Source of the DNA: Chitinimonas koreensis | GTDB lineage: Bacteria; Pseudomonadota; Gammaproteobacteria; Burkholderiales; Chitinimonadaceae | Direction of reading: 5' to 3' | Length of the DNA: 64,000 bases | NCBI RefSeq assembly: GCF_014353015.1 | Contig: NZ_CP060704.1 | Coordinates: 558,001-622,000 of the forward strand | Shown: positions 49,662 through 59,906 of the stretch, one piece after another | Layout: every line of letters begins with the position of its first letter | Position numbering within the stretch: the first letter of the stretch is position 1 | Made by a program: the position numbers and the translations under genes | Notes under the pieces: model-generated | Told to the model about the DNA's origin: nothing | Databases searched by the model: none | What the model saw: the letters and a program-made list of their open reading frames with translations, nothing else

Positions 49662-51800
49662 ATGAAAAAAGACATGACCTTCCTCCGCGTCAACTACCTG
49701 CGCGGCCCCAACCTGTGGACCTACCGCCCGGTGGTCGAGGCTTGGGTCGACATCGGGGAGCTGGAGGATTTCCCGTCCAACACGCTGCCTGGCTTCTACG
49801 AACGGCTGACCGCCTGGCTGCCCGGCCTGATCGAGCACCGCTGCGGCGTCGGCGAGCGCGGCGGCTTCCTGCTGCGGCTGCGCGAAGGCACCTGGCCGGC
49901 CCACATCATGGAACACGTGGCGATCGAACTGCAGAACCTGGCCGGCCTGCAGGCGGGCTTCGGCAAGGCGCGCTCGACGCCGACGCGCGGCGTCTACAAG
50001 CTGGCCGTGCGCGCGCGCAACGAGCAGGTCGGCCGCGCCGCGGTCGAGGCCTCGCGCCAGCTGGTGATGGCCGCGATCAACGACACCGGCTACGACGTCG
50101 CCGCCGCGGTGGCCACCTTGCGCGGCCTGGTCGACGACCACCATCTCGGCCCGAGCACCGCCTGCATCGTCGACGGCGCGACCGAGCGCCGCATCCCGCA
50201 CATCCGCCTGACCGAGGGCAACCTGGTGCAACTGGGCCACGGCCGCGCCCAGCGCCGCATCTGGACCGCCGAGACCGACCAGACCAGCGCGATCGCCGAG
50301 GGCATCTCCAGCGACAAGGACCTGACCAAGCGCATCCTGGCCTCGGTCGGCGTGCCGGTGCCCGAGGGCGAGATCGTCGAGACCGCCGAGGCCGCCTGGG
50401 AAGCCGCCGAGGACATCGGCCTGCCGGTGGTGGTGAAGCCGACCGACGGCAACCATGGCCGCGGCGTGTCGATGGACCTGAAGACCCGCGAGGACGTGCT
50501 GGCGGCGTTCGAATTCGCCGCGCGCCACGGCAGCGAGGTGATGGTCGAGCGCTGCATCCCCGGCAACGAGCACCGGCTGCTGGTGGTCGGCGGCCGGGTG
50601 GTCGCCGCCGCGCGCGGCGAGACCGCCTGGGTGACCGGCGACGGCAAGGCCGACGTGCGCGCGCTGGTCGAGGCGCAGATCAACGCCGATCCGCGCCGCG
50701 GCACCACCGAAGACCACCCGCTCAACTACCTGCGCATCGACGAGGACACCGCGATTCTCAACGACCTGGCGCGCCAGGGCCTGACCCCCGATTCGATTCC
50801 CGCCGACGGCCGCCGCGTGCTGATCCAGCGCAACGGCAACGTCGCCATCGACTGCACCGACGCGGTCCATCCCGACGTGGCCGCGCTGGTCGGCCTGGCC
50901 GCGCGCGCGGTCGGGCTCGACATCGCCGGCATCGACGTGGTGGCCGAGGACATCGGCAAGCCGCTCGAGGCGCAGGGCGGCGCGGTGGTCGAGGTGAACG
51001 CCGGGCCGGGCCTGCTGATGCACCTGAAGCCGGCCAACGGCCCGGGCCGGCCGGTCGGCCGCGCCATCGTCGACCACCTGTTCCCCGACGGCGAGTCGGG
51101 CCGCATCCCGCTGGTCGGCGTCACCGGCAGCCGCGGCACCACCCGCGTCGCCCGGCTGGCGGCCGCGCTGCTGGGCATGGCCGGCCGCCACGTCGGCCTG
51201 GCCAACCGCGACGGCCTGTTCCTCGAACGGCGCCGCATCGACGCCGGCGACGGCACCCGCTGGGAGGCCGGCCAGCGCCTGCTGATCAACCGCAGCATCG
51301 ACTGCGCGGTGTTCGAGCACAGCGCCGAGCGCATCCTCGACGAGGGCCTGGTCTACGACCGCTGCGCGGTCGGCGTGGTGACCGACAGCGAGGGCCTGGC
51401 CATGCTGGCGCCCTGGCACATCGCCGAGCCCGAGCACCTGTACAACGTGCTGCGCACCCAGGTCGACGTGGTGCAGGACGACGGCGCGGCGGTGCTGCAC
51501 GCGGCCGATCCGCAGCTGGTGGAGATGGCCGGGCTGTGCGACGGCGCGGTGATCCTGTACGCGCTCGACGGCACGCTGCCGGCGCTGGCCGAGCACCGCG
51601 CCGGCGGCGGCCGTGCGCTGTTCGCGCGCGACGGCCAGATCGTGCTGGCGCGCGGCGAGGTCGAGCAGTGGATCGCGCCGCTGCCGGCCGGCCTCGACGC
51701 CGTCGACGCGGCCGGCACGCTGGCGGCGGTTGCGGTGGCGGTGCACTTCGGCGCGGTGGTCGAGATGATCGCCGCCGGCCTCGAAGCCTATAACGACTGA
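49662..51800 (+). CDS. Cyanophycin synthetase-like protein CphA' with inactivated Mur-ligase part
   Basis: 712 residues from the ATG at 49662 (MKKDMTFLRVNYLRGPNLWT); ATG 49674 is possible. The N-domain and ATP-grasp region (LPVVVKPTDGNHGRGVSM) match CphA. The Mur-ligase P-loop is GVTGSRGTTRV (about 486-496) instead of GTNGKTTT, so the P-loop Lys is lost, and the C-terminal Mur domain is missing (712 versus 856 residues). Such proteins may act on a single reaction or as a helper to the downstream enzyme. 123 bases before cphA. Confidence 0.88.
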   Translation: MKKDMTFLRVNYLRGPNLWTYRPVVEAWVDIGELEDFPSNTLPGFYERLTAWLPGLIEHRCGVGERGGFLLRLREGTWPAHIMEHVAIELQNLAGLQAGFGKARSTPTRGVYKLAVRARNEQVGRAAVEASRQLVMAAINDTGYDVAAAVATLRGLVDDHHLGPSTACIVDGATERRIPHIRLTEGNLVQLGHGRAQRRIWTAETDQTSAIAEGISSDKDLTKRILASVGVPVPEGEIVETAEAAWEAAEDIGLPVVVKPTDGNHGRGVSMDLKTREDVLAAFEFAARHGSEVMVERCIPGNEHRLLVVGGRVVAAARGETAWVTGDGKADVRALVEAQINADPRRGTTEDHPLNYLRIDEDTAILNDLARQGLTPDSIPADGRRVLIQRNGNVAIDCTDAVHPDVAALVGLAARAVGLDIAGIDVVAEDIGKPLEAQGGAVVEVNAGPGLLMHLKPANGPGRPVGRAIVDHLFPDGESGRIPLVGVTGSRGTTRVARLAAALLGMAGRHVGLANRDGLFLERRRIDAGDGTRWEAGQRLLINRSIDCAVFEHSAERILDEGLVYDRCAVGVVTDSEGLAMLAPWHIAEPEHLYNVLRTQVDVVQDDGAAVLHAADPQLVEMAGLCDGAVILYALDGTLPALAEHRAGGGRALFARDGQIVLARGEVEQWIAPLPAGLDAVDAAGTLAAVAVAVHFGAVVEMIAAGLEAYND

Positions 51801-51923
51801 TCCCGGCCGCGCCCGATCCCGGCCGATCTGCCGGTAGCGGGCCGCGACCCGGCGGCCCGACATGGAATGAACCGCTGCCCGGAGCGAAGCGCTGCCGGGC
51901 GGCCCCAGCGAGAGATAGCACTG

Positions 51924-54494
51924 ATGGAAGTTTCCCGAATCCGCGCCCTGCGCGGCCCGAACCTGTGGAGCCGCCACACCGCGATTGAAGCCATCGTGAC
52001 CTGCAGCGAGCCCGAGTGCACGCTCGACCGCCTGCCCGGCTTCGAGACCCGGCTGCGCGCGCGCTTCCCCGAGCTGCTGCCGCTGAGCGCGATCCGCCAC
52101 GAGGACGCCGTGTCGCTGGCGCACGCGCTCGAATTCGCCGCGCTCGGCCTGCAGGAGCAGGCCGGTTGCCCGGTGACCTTCAGCCGCACCACCCAGACCA
52201 TCGAGCCCGGCGTCTACCAGGTGGTGGTCGAGTACAGCGAGGAAGCGGTCGGCCGGCTGGCGCTGGAGCGGGCCGAGGCGCTGATCCGCGCGGCGCTCGA
52301 CGATGCGCCGTTCGACCTGGCCGGCGCGCTCAAGGCGCTGCGCGACCTCGACGAGGACGAGCGGCTCGGGCCGAGCACCGGCGCCATCGTCGACGCCGCG
52401 GTGGCGCGCGGCATCCCGTTCCGCCGGCTGACCCAGGGCAGCCTGGTGCAGTTCGGCTGGGGCAGCAAGCAGCGCCGCATCCAGGCGGCCGAGATCGACA
52501 GTACCAGCGCGATCGCCGAATCGATCGCGCAGGACAAGGAACTGAGCAAGCGGCTGCTGCATGCCGCCGGCGTGCCGGTGCCGATCGGCCGGCCGGTGAA
52601 GGACGCCGACGACGCCTGGGCGGCGGCGCTCGAGATCGGCCTGCCGGTGGTGGTGAAGCCGCAGGACGGCAACCAGGGCAAGGGCGTGACGGTGAACATC
52701 GTCAGCCGCGAGCACATGGAGATCGCCTACCGGGCGGCCAGCGAGTTCCGCGACGACGTGATGGTCGAGCGCTACCTGCCGGGCCACGACTTCCGCCTCC
52801 TGGTGGTCGGCGACCGGCTGGTGGCCGCCGCCCGGCGCGATCCGCCGCACGTGATCGGCGACGGCGTGCACAGCGTGCGCGAGCTGGTCGACGCGGTGAA
52901 CCGCGACCCGCGCCGCGGCGAGGGCCATGCCACCTCGCTGACCAAGATCCGCTTCGACGACATCGCGCTGGCGCGGCTGGCGATCCAGGGCCTCGACGCC
53001 GACTCGGTGCCCGAGCCGGGCCGCCGCGTGGTGCTGCGCAACAACGCCAACCTGTCGACCGGCGGCACCGCCACCGACGTGACCGACGACGTGCATCCCG
53101 AGGTCGCCGCGCGCGCGGTCGATGCGGCGCGCATGGTCGGGCTCGACATCTGCGGCGTCGACGTGGTGTGCGACAGCGTGCTGCGGCCGCTGGAGGAGCA
53201 GGGCGGCGGCATCGTCGAGGTGAACGCCGCGCCGGGCCTGCGCATGCACCTGTCGCCGTCGTTCGGCAAGGGCCGGCCGATCGGCGACGCGATCGTGGAC
53301 ACCATCTACCCGGCCGGCGACGACGGCCGCATCCCGGTGGTGGCGGTGACCGGCACCAACGGCAAGACCACCACGGTGCGGCTGATCTCGCACCTCTTGG
53401 CGCAGAGCGGCCTCACCGTCGGCATGACCAATACCGACGGCGTCTACGTCGGCGGCCGCCGCACCGACAGCGGCGACTGCAGCGGCCCGCGCAGCGCGCG
53501 CAACGTGCTGATGCACCCGGACGTCGACGCCGCGGTGTTCGAGACCGCGCGCGGCGGCCTCTTGCGCGAGGGCCTGGCGTTCGACCGCTGCAAGGTGGCG
53601 GTGGTGACCAATATCGGCATGGGCGACCACCTGGGCCTCAACTTCATCACCACGCTGGAGGACCTGGCGGTGCTCAAGCGGGTGATCGTGCAGAACGTCG
53701 CGACCGACGGCTATGCGGTGCTCAACGCGGCCGACCCGGTGGTGGCCGCGATGGCGGCCAACTGCCCGGGCCAGGTGATCTTCTTCGCCGCCGATCCGCA
53801 CCTGCCGGTGATGGCCGCCCAGCGCGCCCAAGGCCGCCGGGTGGTCTACATCGAGGATGGCGCCGTGGTGGCGGCGGAAGGCGAGCACAAGCACCGCATC
53901 CCGCTGTCTGCGATCCCGCTGACGCGCGACGGCACCATCAGCTTCCAGGTCGAGAACGTGATGGCCTCGCTGGCGGCCGCCTGGGCGCTCGGCCTCGACT
54001 GGGCCGTGGTGGCGGGCGGGCTGGCCGGTTTCGCCAGCGACGCCGGCAACGCGCCGGGCCGCTTCAACGTGTTCGACTACCGCGGCGCCACGCTGATCGC
54101 CGACTACGGTCACAACCCGGACGCGATGATCGCGCTGGTGCGCGCGGTCGAGGCGATGCCGGCCAGCCGCCGCTCGGTGGTGATCAGCGGCGCCGGCGAC
54201 CGCCGCGACGAGGACATCCGCGAGCAGACCCGCATCCTCGGCGCCGCCTTCGACACGGTGCTGCTGTACCAGGACGCCTGCCAGCGCGGCCGCGAGGACG
54301 GCGAGGTGGTGGCCTTGCTGCGCGAAGGTTTGGCGGGCGCGGCGCGGACCAGCGAGGTCGAGGAGATCCAGGGCGAGTTCGTCGCCATCGACCGCGCGCT
54401 GGAACGCATCCGGCCGGGCGAGCTGTGCCTGATCCTGGTCGACCAGGTGGAGGAAGCGCTGGAGCATATTGCACGGCGGGTGGCGGAAGGCTGA
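51924..54494 (+). CDS. cphA: Cyanophycin synthetase
   Basis: 856 residues from the ATG at 51924 (MEVSRIRALRGPNLW). N-domain (1-160), ATP-grasp (LPVVVKPQDGNQGKGV) that adds Asp, and Mur-ligase domain with intact P-loop GTNGKTTT (about 477) and YGHNPDAM that adds Arg. Makes the multi-L-arginyl-poly-L-aspartate granule polymer. The in-frame start at 51867 is less likely. No cyanophycinase gene was seen in the window. Confidence 0.95.
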   Translation: MEVSRIRALRGPNLWSRHTAIEAIVTCSEPECTLDRLPGFETRLRARFPELLPLSAIRHEDAVSLAHALEFAALGLQEQAGCPVTFSRTTQTIEPGVYQVVVEYSEEAVGRLALERAEALIRAALDDAPFDLAGALKALRDLDEDERLGPSTGAIVDAAVARGIPFRRLTQGSLVQFGWGSKQRRIQAAEIDSTSAIAESIAQDKELSKRLLHAAGVPVPIGRPVKDADDAWAAALEIGLPVVVKPQDGNQGKGVTVNIVSREHMEIAYRAASEFRDDVMVERYLPGHDFRLLVVGDRLVAAARRDPPHVIGDGVHSVRELVDAVNRDPRRGEGHATSLTKIRFDDIALARLAIQGLDADSVPEPGRRVVLRNNANLSTGGTATDVTDDVHPEVAARAVDAARMVGLDICGVDVVCDSVLRPLEEQGGGIVEVNAAPGLRMHLSPSFGKGRPIGDAIVDTIYPAGDDGRIPVVAVTGTNGKTTTVRLISHLLAQSGLTVGMTNTDGVYVGGRRTDSGDCSGPRSARNVLMHPDVDAAVFETARGGLLREGLAFDRCKVAVVTNIGMGDHLGLNFITTLEDLAVLKRVIVQNVATDGYAVLNAADPVVAAMAANCPGQVIFFAADPHLPVMAAQRAQGRRVVYIEDGAVVAAEGEHKHRIPLSAIPLTRDGTISFQVENVMASLAAAWALGLDWAVVAGGLAGFASDAGNAPGRFNVFDYRGATLIADYGHNPDAMIALVRAVEAMPASRRSVVISGAGDRRDEDIREQTRILGAAFDTVLLYQDACQRGREDGEVVALLREGLAGAARTSEVEEIQGEFVAIDRALERIRPGELCLILVDQVEEALEHIARRVAEG

Positions 54495-54501
54495 GAGGCA
54501 C

Positions 54502-54698
54502 GTGAAACGTGAAATGTGAAACGTGAGAACCCCATCCCCACCCCGGCCCTCCCCTTGAAGGGGAGGGAGTCCGTGCAGTGACGGGATCAAGGTGGATGAA
54601 GATCGCCGACGGCGGCGATCGATGCGACCTGCTCCTCCCCCTTCAAGGGGGAGGCTGGGAGGGGGGCCACCTTTCACGTTTCACCTTTCACATTTCAC
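54502..54698. repeat. Nested inverted repeat with GTGAAAN heptamers
   Basis: Outer arms are tandem GTGAAAN heptamers (54502-54529) and their reverse complement (54671-54698). Inside are two palindromes, 54547-54567 (CCCTCCCCTT-G-AAGGGGAGGG) and 54634-54654 (CCTCCCCCTT-C-AAGGGGGAGG), which resemble one another. No gene lies here. Confidence 0.75.
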
Positions 54699-54752
54699 CG
54701 CCTCATCAGTCAGACGCCTAAAATGACGCCCCCTTCCCCGGCTCCATCCCCC

Positions 54753-55274
54753 ATGTCCGCCTCCATCTGGAAACCCAATGCCACGGTCGCCCTCGTCGTC
54801 GAGCATGCCGGCCGCTACCTGCTGGTCGAAGAGCACACCGACCAAGGCCTGCGCTTCAACCAGCCGGCCGGCCACCTCGATCCGGGCGAGTCGCTGCTGG
54901 CCGCCTGCGTGCGCGAGGGCTACGAGGAGACCGGCTACGCGATCGAGCCGCAGGCGCTGGTCGGCATCTACCAATGGTCGCCGCCGGCCGGCGGCGACCT
55001 GACCTATCTGCGCTTCGCCTACGCCGGCCGCGTCGACGAGGCCGCTTCGGTCGCGCCGGCCGGCGTCACGGTCGAGCGCCACGACGCCGCCGACCTGCCG
55101 GCCGGCGCCGCGCGCGCCCACCTCGACGACGGCATCGTGCGCGCGGTCTGGCTCGACTACGACGCCGTGCTGGCCTGCCGCGAGCGCCACCGCAGCCCGC
55201 TGGTGCTGCAGTGCATCGACGACTACCGCGCCGGCCGCCGCTTCCCGCTCGACCTGGTACGCCACCATGACTGA
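54753..55274 (+). CDS. NUDIX hydrolase (NudJ-like)
   Basis: 173 residues from the ATG at 54753 ([17 protein letters not shown]); ATG 54723 is an alternative. The Nudix box is [20 protein letters not shown] plus TGY. NudJ-type enzymes hydrolyse thiamin pyrophosphate and nucleoside diphosphates. Its end overlaps mnmA by 8 bases, a pairing common in Proteobacteria. Confidence 0.9.
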   Translation: MSASIWKPNATVALVVEHAGRYLLVEEHTDQGLRFNQPAGHLDPGESLLAACVREGYEETGYAIEPQALVGIYQWSPPAGGDLTYLRFAYAGRVDEAASVAPAGVTVERHDAADLPAGAARAHLDDGIVRAVWLDYDAVLACRERHRSPLVLQCIDDYRAGRRFPLDLVRHHD

Positions 55275-56334
55275 TCCGCAACGCATCGTCGTCGGCCTGT
55301 CCGGCGGCGTCGATTCCTCGGTGTCGGCCTGGCTGCTCAAGCGCCAGGGCTACGAGGTGCTCGGCGTCTTCATGCAGAACTGGGAAGACGACAACGACGA
55401 CGAATACTGCTCGATCAAGGAGGATGCGCGCGACGCGATCGCGGTGGCCGACCTGGTCGGCATCGACGTCGAGCTGGTCAACTTCGCGCGCGAGTACAAG
55501 GACCGGGTGTTCGCCTACTTCCTCAGCGAGTACCAGGCCGGCCGCACGCCGAATCCCGACGTGCTGTGCAATGCCGAGATCAAGTTCAAGGCCTTCCTCG
55601 ACCACGCGATCGCGCTCGGCGCCGAGAAGATCGCCACCGGCCACTACGCCGCCACCGACCTGGACGCCGACGGCCGCACCCGCCTGTTGCGCGGCGCCGA
55701 CGAGGGCAAGGACCAGAGCTACTTCCTCTACCGGCTGTCGCAATACCAGGTGTCGCGCGCGCTGTTTCCGCTCGGCGGGATGCACAAGCCCGAGGTGCGC
55801 CGGCTGGCCGCCGAGATCGGCCTGCCCAACCACGCCAAGAAGGATTCGACCGGCATCTGCTTCATCGGCGAGCGGCCGTTCCGCGAGTTCCTCAACCGCT
55901 ACCTGCCCAAGACGCCGGGCCCGATGGTCACCCCCGAGGGCCGGGTGATGGGCGAGCACATGGGCCTGATGTACCACACCATCGGCCAGCGCCAGGGCCT
56001 GGGCATCGGCGGCGCCGGCGAGCCGTGGTACGTGGCCGGCAAGGACATGGCGCGCAACGAGCTGATCGTGGTGCAAGGCCACGACCATCCGCTGCTGCTC
56101 AAGCCCGAGCTCGAGGCCGACCAGCTGAGCTGGGTGGCCGACGAGGCGCCGCGCCCGGGCCGCTACAGCGCCAAGACGCGCTATCGCCAGGCGGATGCCG
56201 CCTGCGAGCTGGTCGAGGTGAGCGGGGGCGTGGCGCGGGTGCGCTTCGATACGCCGCAATGGGCGGTGACGCCGGGCCAGTCGGTGGTGCTGTACGACGG
56301 AGCGGCCTGCCTCGGCGGCGGGGTGATCCGCTAG
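55267..56334 (+). CDS. mnmA: tRNA-specific 2-thiouridylase
   Basis: 355 residues. PP-loop SGGVDSS (12-18), catalytic Cys101 (PNPDVLCN) and Cys198 (STGICFIG), which shuttle persulfide sulfur onto U34 of Lys, Glu and Gln tRNAs. Receives sulfur from IscS through the Tus relay. Confidence 0.97.
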   Translation: MTDPQRIVVGLSGGVDSSVSAWLLKRQGYEVLGVFMQNWEDDNDDEYCSIKEDARDAIAVADLVGIDVELVNFAREYKDRVFAYFLSEYQAGRTPNPDVLCNAEIKFKAFLDHAIALGAEKIATGHYAATDLDADGRTRLLRGADEGKDQSYFLYRLSQYQVSRALFPLGGMHKPEVRRLAAEIGLPNHAKKDSTGICFIGERPFREFLNRYLPKTPGPMVTPEGRVMGEHMGLMYHTIGQRQGLGIGGAGEPWYVAGKDMARNELIVVQGHDHPLLLKPELEADQLSWVADEAPRPGRYSAKTRYRQADAACELVEVSGGVARVRFDTPQWAVTPGQSVVLYDGAACLGGGVIR

Positions 56335-56630
56335 CGGAGCGCGTGGACCGGTAGACGGTCGTCGGGGTTGCAGGTCGGGCTTCGGCCGATCTCCTGCCTC
56401 GATCAGGCGGCGCTGTCGGATTGCGGTCCGACCTGCATCGACGATGCTTCCGCATCCGCCCCGATTGTCCGGCGAGCGTGCGGCAATACCGGTCGCGTTT
56501 GGGGCAGCAAGGCGCCGCGGTGCCAATATAATGAAGAGCAGCAACGGTCCGGCCGCCAGGCCCGATCCATAAAGGAGCGCCGCCCATGAGCGGAGCCCAT
56601 CCCCAACCCAACCCGGAAAGGAAGTCCCCC

Positions 56631-58244
56631 ATGTCCATCGGTAAGCGCCTCGTGCTGATGCTGATGCTCGCGCTCGCCTCGCTGCTCATCGTGGGCGGCG
56701 TCGGCGTGGCCGCGTTCGGCAAGCTCAACGGCCACGTCAAGTACCTGACCGACACCACCATGCCCAGCGGCCAGGCGATGAACGACATCGGCAACGCCTA
56801 CCGCGAGATGCGCGCGCTCCTGCTGTCGCACATCATGGAACAGGACGCCGACCTCAAGAAGGCGTTCAGCCAGAAGGTGAGCGAGTCGATGGCGGTGACC
56901 AAGCGCGCGATCGACGGCTACGCCAACCTGGTCAACGACGACGAGGACAAGGCCAACTACGAGGCGATCAAGCTCGCCTACGCCAGCTACGTCGAGGGCT
57001 ACCAGGAGGCGCTGGACAACTCCTCGGCCAACAAGACCGACCAGGCGGTCGCCTCGCTGTACGGCAAGGTGATGCCGTCCGAGCAGGTGGTGCAGGTCTC
57101 GATCGAGAAGGCCGCCGCCTACAACCTCAAGCTGCAGGAACAGGCCGGCCTGAGCGCCGAGACCGAGTACCGCCGCGCGCTGATGATCTTCGCGGTGGTG
57201 ATCGTCAGTTCGGTGGTGCTGCTCGGCGGCTTCGGCTGGATGATCTACCGCGCCATCAAGGGGCCGCTGGCGACCATGGAGAAGATGGTCGAGCGCATCG
57301 GCCGCGAGCTCGACTTCACCCAGCGCGTACCGGTGAAGAGCCGCGACGAGGTCGGCATGACGGTGGCGGCCTTCAACCGGCTGCTCGACACGCTGCAGAG
57401 CAGCTTCCGCGACATCGCCGGCGCGGTCGACGGCGTGGCCGGCCAGGCCACCCAGATGGCCGAAGCGGCGCAGAGCATGTCGAGCAACTCGGCCGCCGCC
57501 AGCGAATCGGCCGCGGCGATGGCGGCCACGGTCGAGCAGGTCACGGTGTCGATCAACCACGTCGCCGACCGCGCCGGCGAAGCCGACGGCGTGTCGCGCC
57601 GCTCGGGCGAGATCGCCGGCGAAGGCGAGGCGGTGATCCAGTCGACCGTCAGCGAGATCAACGGCATCGCCGACCGCGTCGCCGACGCCTCGAGCCAGAT
57701 CGACCAGCTCGCGCGCGAGAGCGCCAACATCGGCGCGGTGGTCAACGTGATCAAGGAAGTGGCCGACCAGACCAACCTCTTGGCGCTCAACGCCGCGATC
57801 GAAGCGGCGCGCGCCGGCGAGCAGGGCCGCGGCTTCGCGGTGGTGGCCGACGAAGTGCGCAAGCTGGCCGAGCGCACCTCGCAGTCGACCCAGGAGATCG
57901 CCGCGCTGATCGCCACCATCCAGCAGGGCGCCAACACCGCGGTGGCACGCATGCGCGAGGTGGTCGAGCGGGTCGATTCCGGCGTGCGGAAGGCCAGCCA
58001 GGCCGGCGAGACGATCCAGCAGATCCGCGCCGGCTCGGCCCAGGTCGGCGAGATGGTCGGCGACATCACCCACGCGATCCGCGAGCAGAGCACCGCCAGC
58101 GTGAACATCGCCCAGCAGGTCGAGCGCATCGCGCAGATGTCGGAGGAGACCAACGGCGCGGCCGACAACACCGCCCAGGCCGCCAGCGAGCTGCAGGCGC
58201 TGGCCCGCCAGATGCAGACCACCGTCGCGCGCTACCGCGTCTGA
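56631..58244 (+). CDS. Methyl-accepting chemotaxis protein
   Basis: 537 residues from the ATG at 56631, 8 bases after GGAAAGGAAG; an ATG at 56586 is less likely. Membrane helix 1 (about 8-30), a four-helix-bundle ligand domain (30-180), helix 2 (about 188-208), HAMP, and the signalling hairpin with [20 protein letters not shown]. No C-terminal CheR-binding pentapeptide. A TATAAT occurs at 56527-56532 without a proper -35. Ligand unknown. Confidence 0.94.
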   Translation: MSIGKRLVLMLMLALASLLIVGGVGVAAFGKLNGHVKYLTDTTMPSGQAMNDIGNAYREMRALLLSHIMEQDADLKKAFSQKVSESMAVTKRAIDGYANLVNDDEDKANYEAIKLAYASYVEGYQEALDNSSANKTDQAVASLYGKVMPSEQVVQVSIEKAAAYNLKLQEQAGLSAETEYRRALMIFAVVIVSSVVLLGGFGWMIYRAIKGPLATMEKMVERIGRELDFTQRVPVKSRDEVGMTVAAFNRLLDTLQSSFRDIAGAVDGVAGQATQMAEAAQSMSSNSAAASESAAAMAATVEQVTVSINHVADRAGEADGVSRRSGEIAGEGEAVIQSTVSEINGIADRVADASSQIDQLARESANIGAVVNVIKEVADQTNLLALNAAIEAARAGEQGRGFAVVADEVRKLAERTSQSTQEIAALIATIQQGANTAVARMREVVERVDSGVRKASQAGETIQQIRAGSAQVGEMVGDITHAIREQSTASVNIAQQVERIAQMSEETNGAADNTAQAASELQALARQMQTTVARYRV

Positions 58245-58287
58245 CGCCCGCCGCCCGGCCGTCCGGCCAGCGAGGGAACGCCGAGCC

Positions 58288-59121
58288 TTGGTCGCCTCCA
58301 CCCTCATCTTCCGCCGCATGCCGCTGCCAGTGCTCTCCGCGCTGGCGCTGGCTTGCCGTGCCGCCGACGGGCCGGCTCCGGCCGTTCCGGCCGCGCCCGG
58401 CATCGCCGAGACCGTACGCGCCTGCGGCGGCGAGGGCGAGTGGATCCCGTCGAGCTATTTCGCGCGCGAGCACGGCAGGAAGACCGAAGCGGTGGTCGGC
58501 TATTCGGTCGACGTGCTGCGCGAGGCGCTGGCCGGCAGCCGCTTCCGGCCCGAGGCGGCGCTGCTGCCGTGGGCGCGCTGCCAGCGCGAGGTGCGCGACG
58601 GCCGCCGCTTCCAGCTCGCCATGGGCGTGCTGTACAGCCAGGAGCGCGCGCGCGAATACCTGCTCAGCGAGCCTTACCTGCGTTTCCGGCCCGGCTATTT
58701 CTACTGGCGCGGCCGCTTCCCCGCCGGCCTGTCGATCGACAGCGCGGCCGAGCTCGGCCGCTACCGCGTCTGCGGCCTGTACGGCTACAACTACGGCTAC
58801 ACCGGCCTCGATGCCGGCCGCTTCGACACCGGCGCGCTCGACTACCCCTCGGTGGTGGCCAAGCTGGCGGCCGGCCGTTGCGACCTGTTCGTCGAGACGC
58901 TCGAAGTGATGGCGGGCCAGCGCCGGCTCGGCCGGGTCGCCTACGATCCCGCCATCCTGGTCGGCCGGCCGATCCCGGGCCTGCCGCCGGTGGTGGCCCA
59001 CTTCGCCGTCAGCCCGAACGCGCCCGACGCGGTCGGTCTGGTGCGCGCGCTCGACGCCGGCATCGAGCGGCTGCGGCGCGCCCAGCGGCTCGACGCGCTG
59101 CTGTCGAAGCACACCGATTGA
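58288..59121 (+). CDS. Orphan family 3 solute-binding protein
   Basis: 277 residues from the TTG at 58288, or 267 from the ATG at 58318. Signal peptide around FRRMPLPVLSALALACRAA. The periplasmic binding-protein fold (GYSVDVLREALAGSRF, YLLSEPYLRFRPGYFYWRG, YPSVVAKLAAGRCDLFVE) resembles amino-acid binding proteins. No permease or ATPase gene is adjacent, so it may feed a sensory system instead; the chemoreceptor gene immediately upstream (43-base gap) is a candidate partner. Confidence 0.78.
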   Translation: MVASTLIFRRMPLPVLSALALACRAADGPAPAVPAAPGIAETVRACGGEGEWIPSSYFAREHGRKTEAVVGYSVDVLREALAGSRFRPEAALLPWARCQREVRDGRRFQLAMGVLYSQERAREYLLSEPYLRFRPGYFYWRGRFPAGLSIDSAAELGRYRVCGLYGYNYGYTGLDAGRFDTGALDYPSVVAKLAAGRCDLFVETLEVMAGQRRLGRVAYDPAILVGRPIPGLPPVVAHFAVSPNAPDAVGLVRALDAGIERLRRAQRLDALLSKHTD

Positions 59122-59140
59122 TCCTGCCTCGTCCTTTCCC

Positions 59141-59830
59141 ATGCTCGCCATCCTCGCCGACCATCCGCGCTTTCTGCTCGTCGACAAGCCGGCCGGCCTG
59201 AGCTTCCACCGCGAGGCCGAGGCGCCGGGCCTGCTGGACCTGCTGCGCGAATCGACCGGCCGCGACGACCTGCACGCGGTGCACCGGCTCGACCGCATCA
59301 CTTCGGGCCTGGTGCTGGTGGCCAAGGGGCCGGCCGCGGCGGCCGAATTCGGCGCCTTGTTCGCCGAGCGGCGCATCGCCAAGTTCTACCTCGCGCTGTC
59401 CGACCGCGCGCCCGCCAAGAAGCAGGGCACCATCGCCGGCGACATGGCCAAGGGCCGCAACGGCAGCTGGCGCCTGTTGCCGACGCGGCAGGACCCGGCC
59501 GTCACGCGCTTCTTCAGCGCCGGGCTCGGCGGCGGCCTGCGGCTGTTCCTGGTGCGGCCGCAGACCGGCCGCACGCACCAGATCCGGGTCGCGCTCAAGT
59601 CCCTCGGCAGCCCGATCCTCGGCGACGCGCGCTACGGCGGCGCGGCGGCCGACCGCGGCTATCTGCATGCCTGGTCGCTGGCCTTCGAACTCGGCGGCGA
59701 ATCGTTCGACTTCACCTGTCCGCCGCGCGAGGGCGGGCACTGGCACGGCGAAGCCTGCCGCGCCTTGCTCGACTGCGGCGCGAACGGTCGTTTTGCCGAA
59801 CCGGCCGCACTGGCTTGGCCTGGCGGCTGA
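59141..59830 (+). CDS. RluA-family pseudouridine synthase
   Basis: 229 residues. Catalytic Asp in HRLDRITSGLVLVAK and the conserved GRTHQIRVALKSLG. No S4 domain, so closest to the short RluA-like group (TIGR01621). Target RNA site unknown. Confidence 0.92.
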   Translation: MLAILADHPRFLLVDKPAGLSFHREAEAPGLLDLLRESTGRDDLHAVHRLDRITSGLVLVAKGPAAAAEFGALFAERRIAKFYLALSDRAPAKKQGTIAGDMAKGRNGSWRLLPTRQDPAVTRFFSAGLGGGLRLFLVRPQTGRTHQIRVALKSLGSPILGDARYGGAAADRGYLHAWSLAFELGGESFDFTCPPREGGHWHGEACRALLDCGANGRFAEPAALAWPGG

Positions 59831-59906
59831 GCGCGGCTATCGTTGCGACTTGCCGCCGCGCGGCCATCCATTTCCACCGTTGCACGCCTTGCAGGAGTAG
59901 GACGCC

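Noticed and set aside
49536..54677. 1713-codon open frame on the minus strand
   Set aside because: It is antisense to cphA' and cphA, rich in Arg, His, Asp and Ala as expected for a GC-rich shadow frame, and has no domain.
54502..54698. CRISPR-like array
   Set aside because: The repeats are 7-base tandem units and palindromes without unique spacers.
56499..56532. Sigma-28 or sigma-70 promoter before the chemoreceptor gene
   Set aside because: TATAAT at 56527 is good, but TTGGGG is 22 bases away and no FliA-type element is visible; kept only as a remark.
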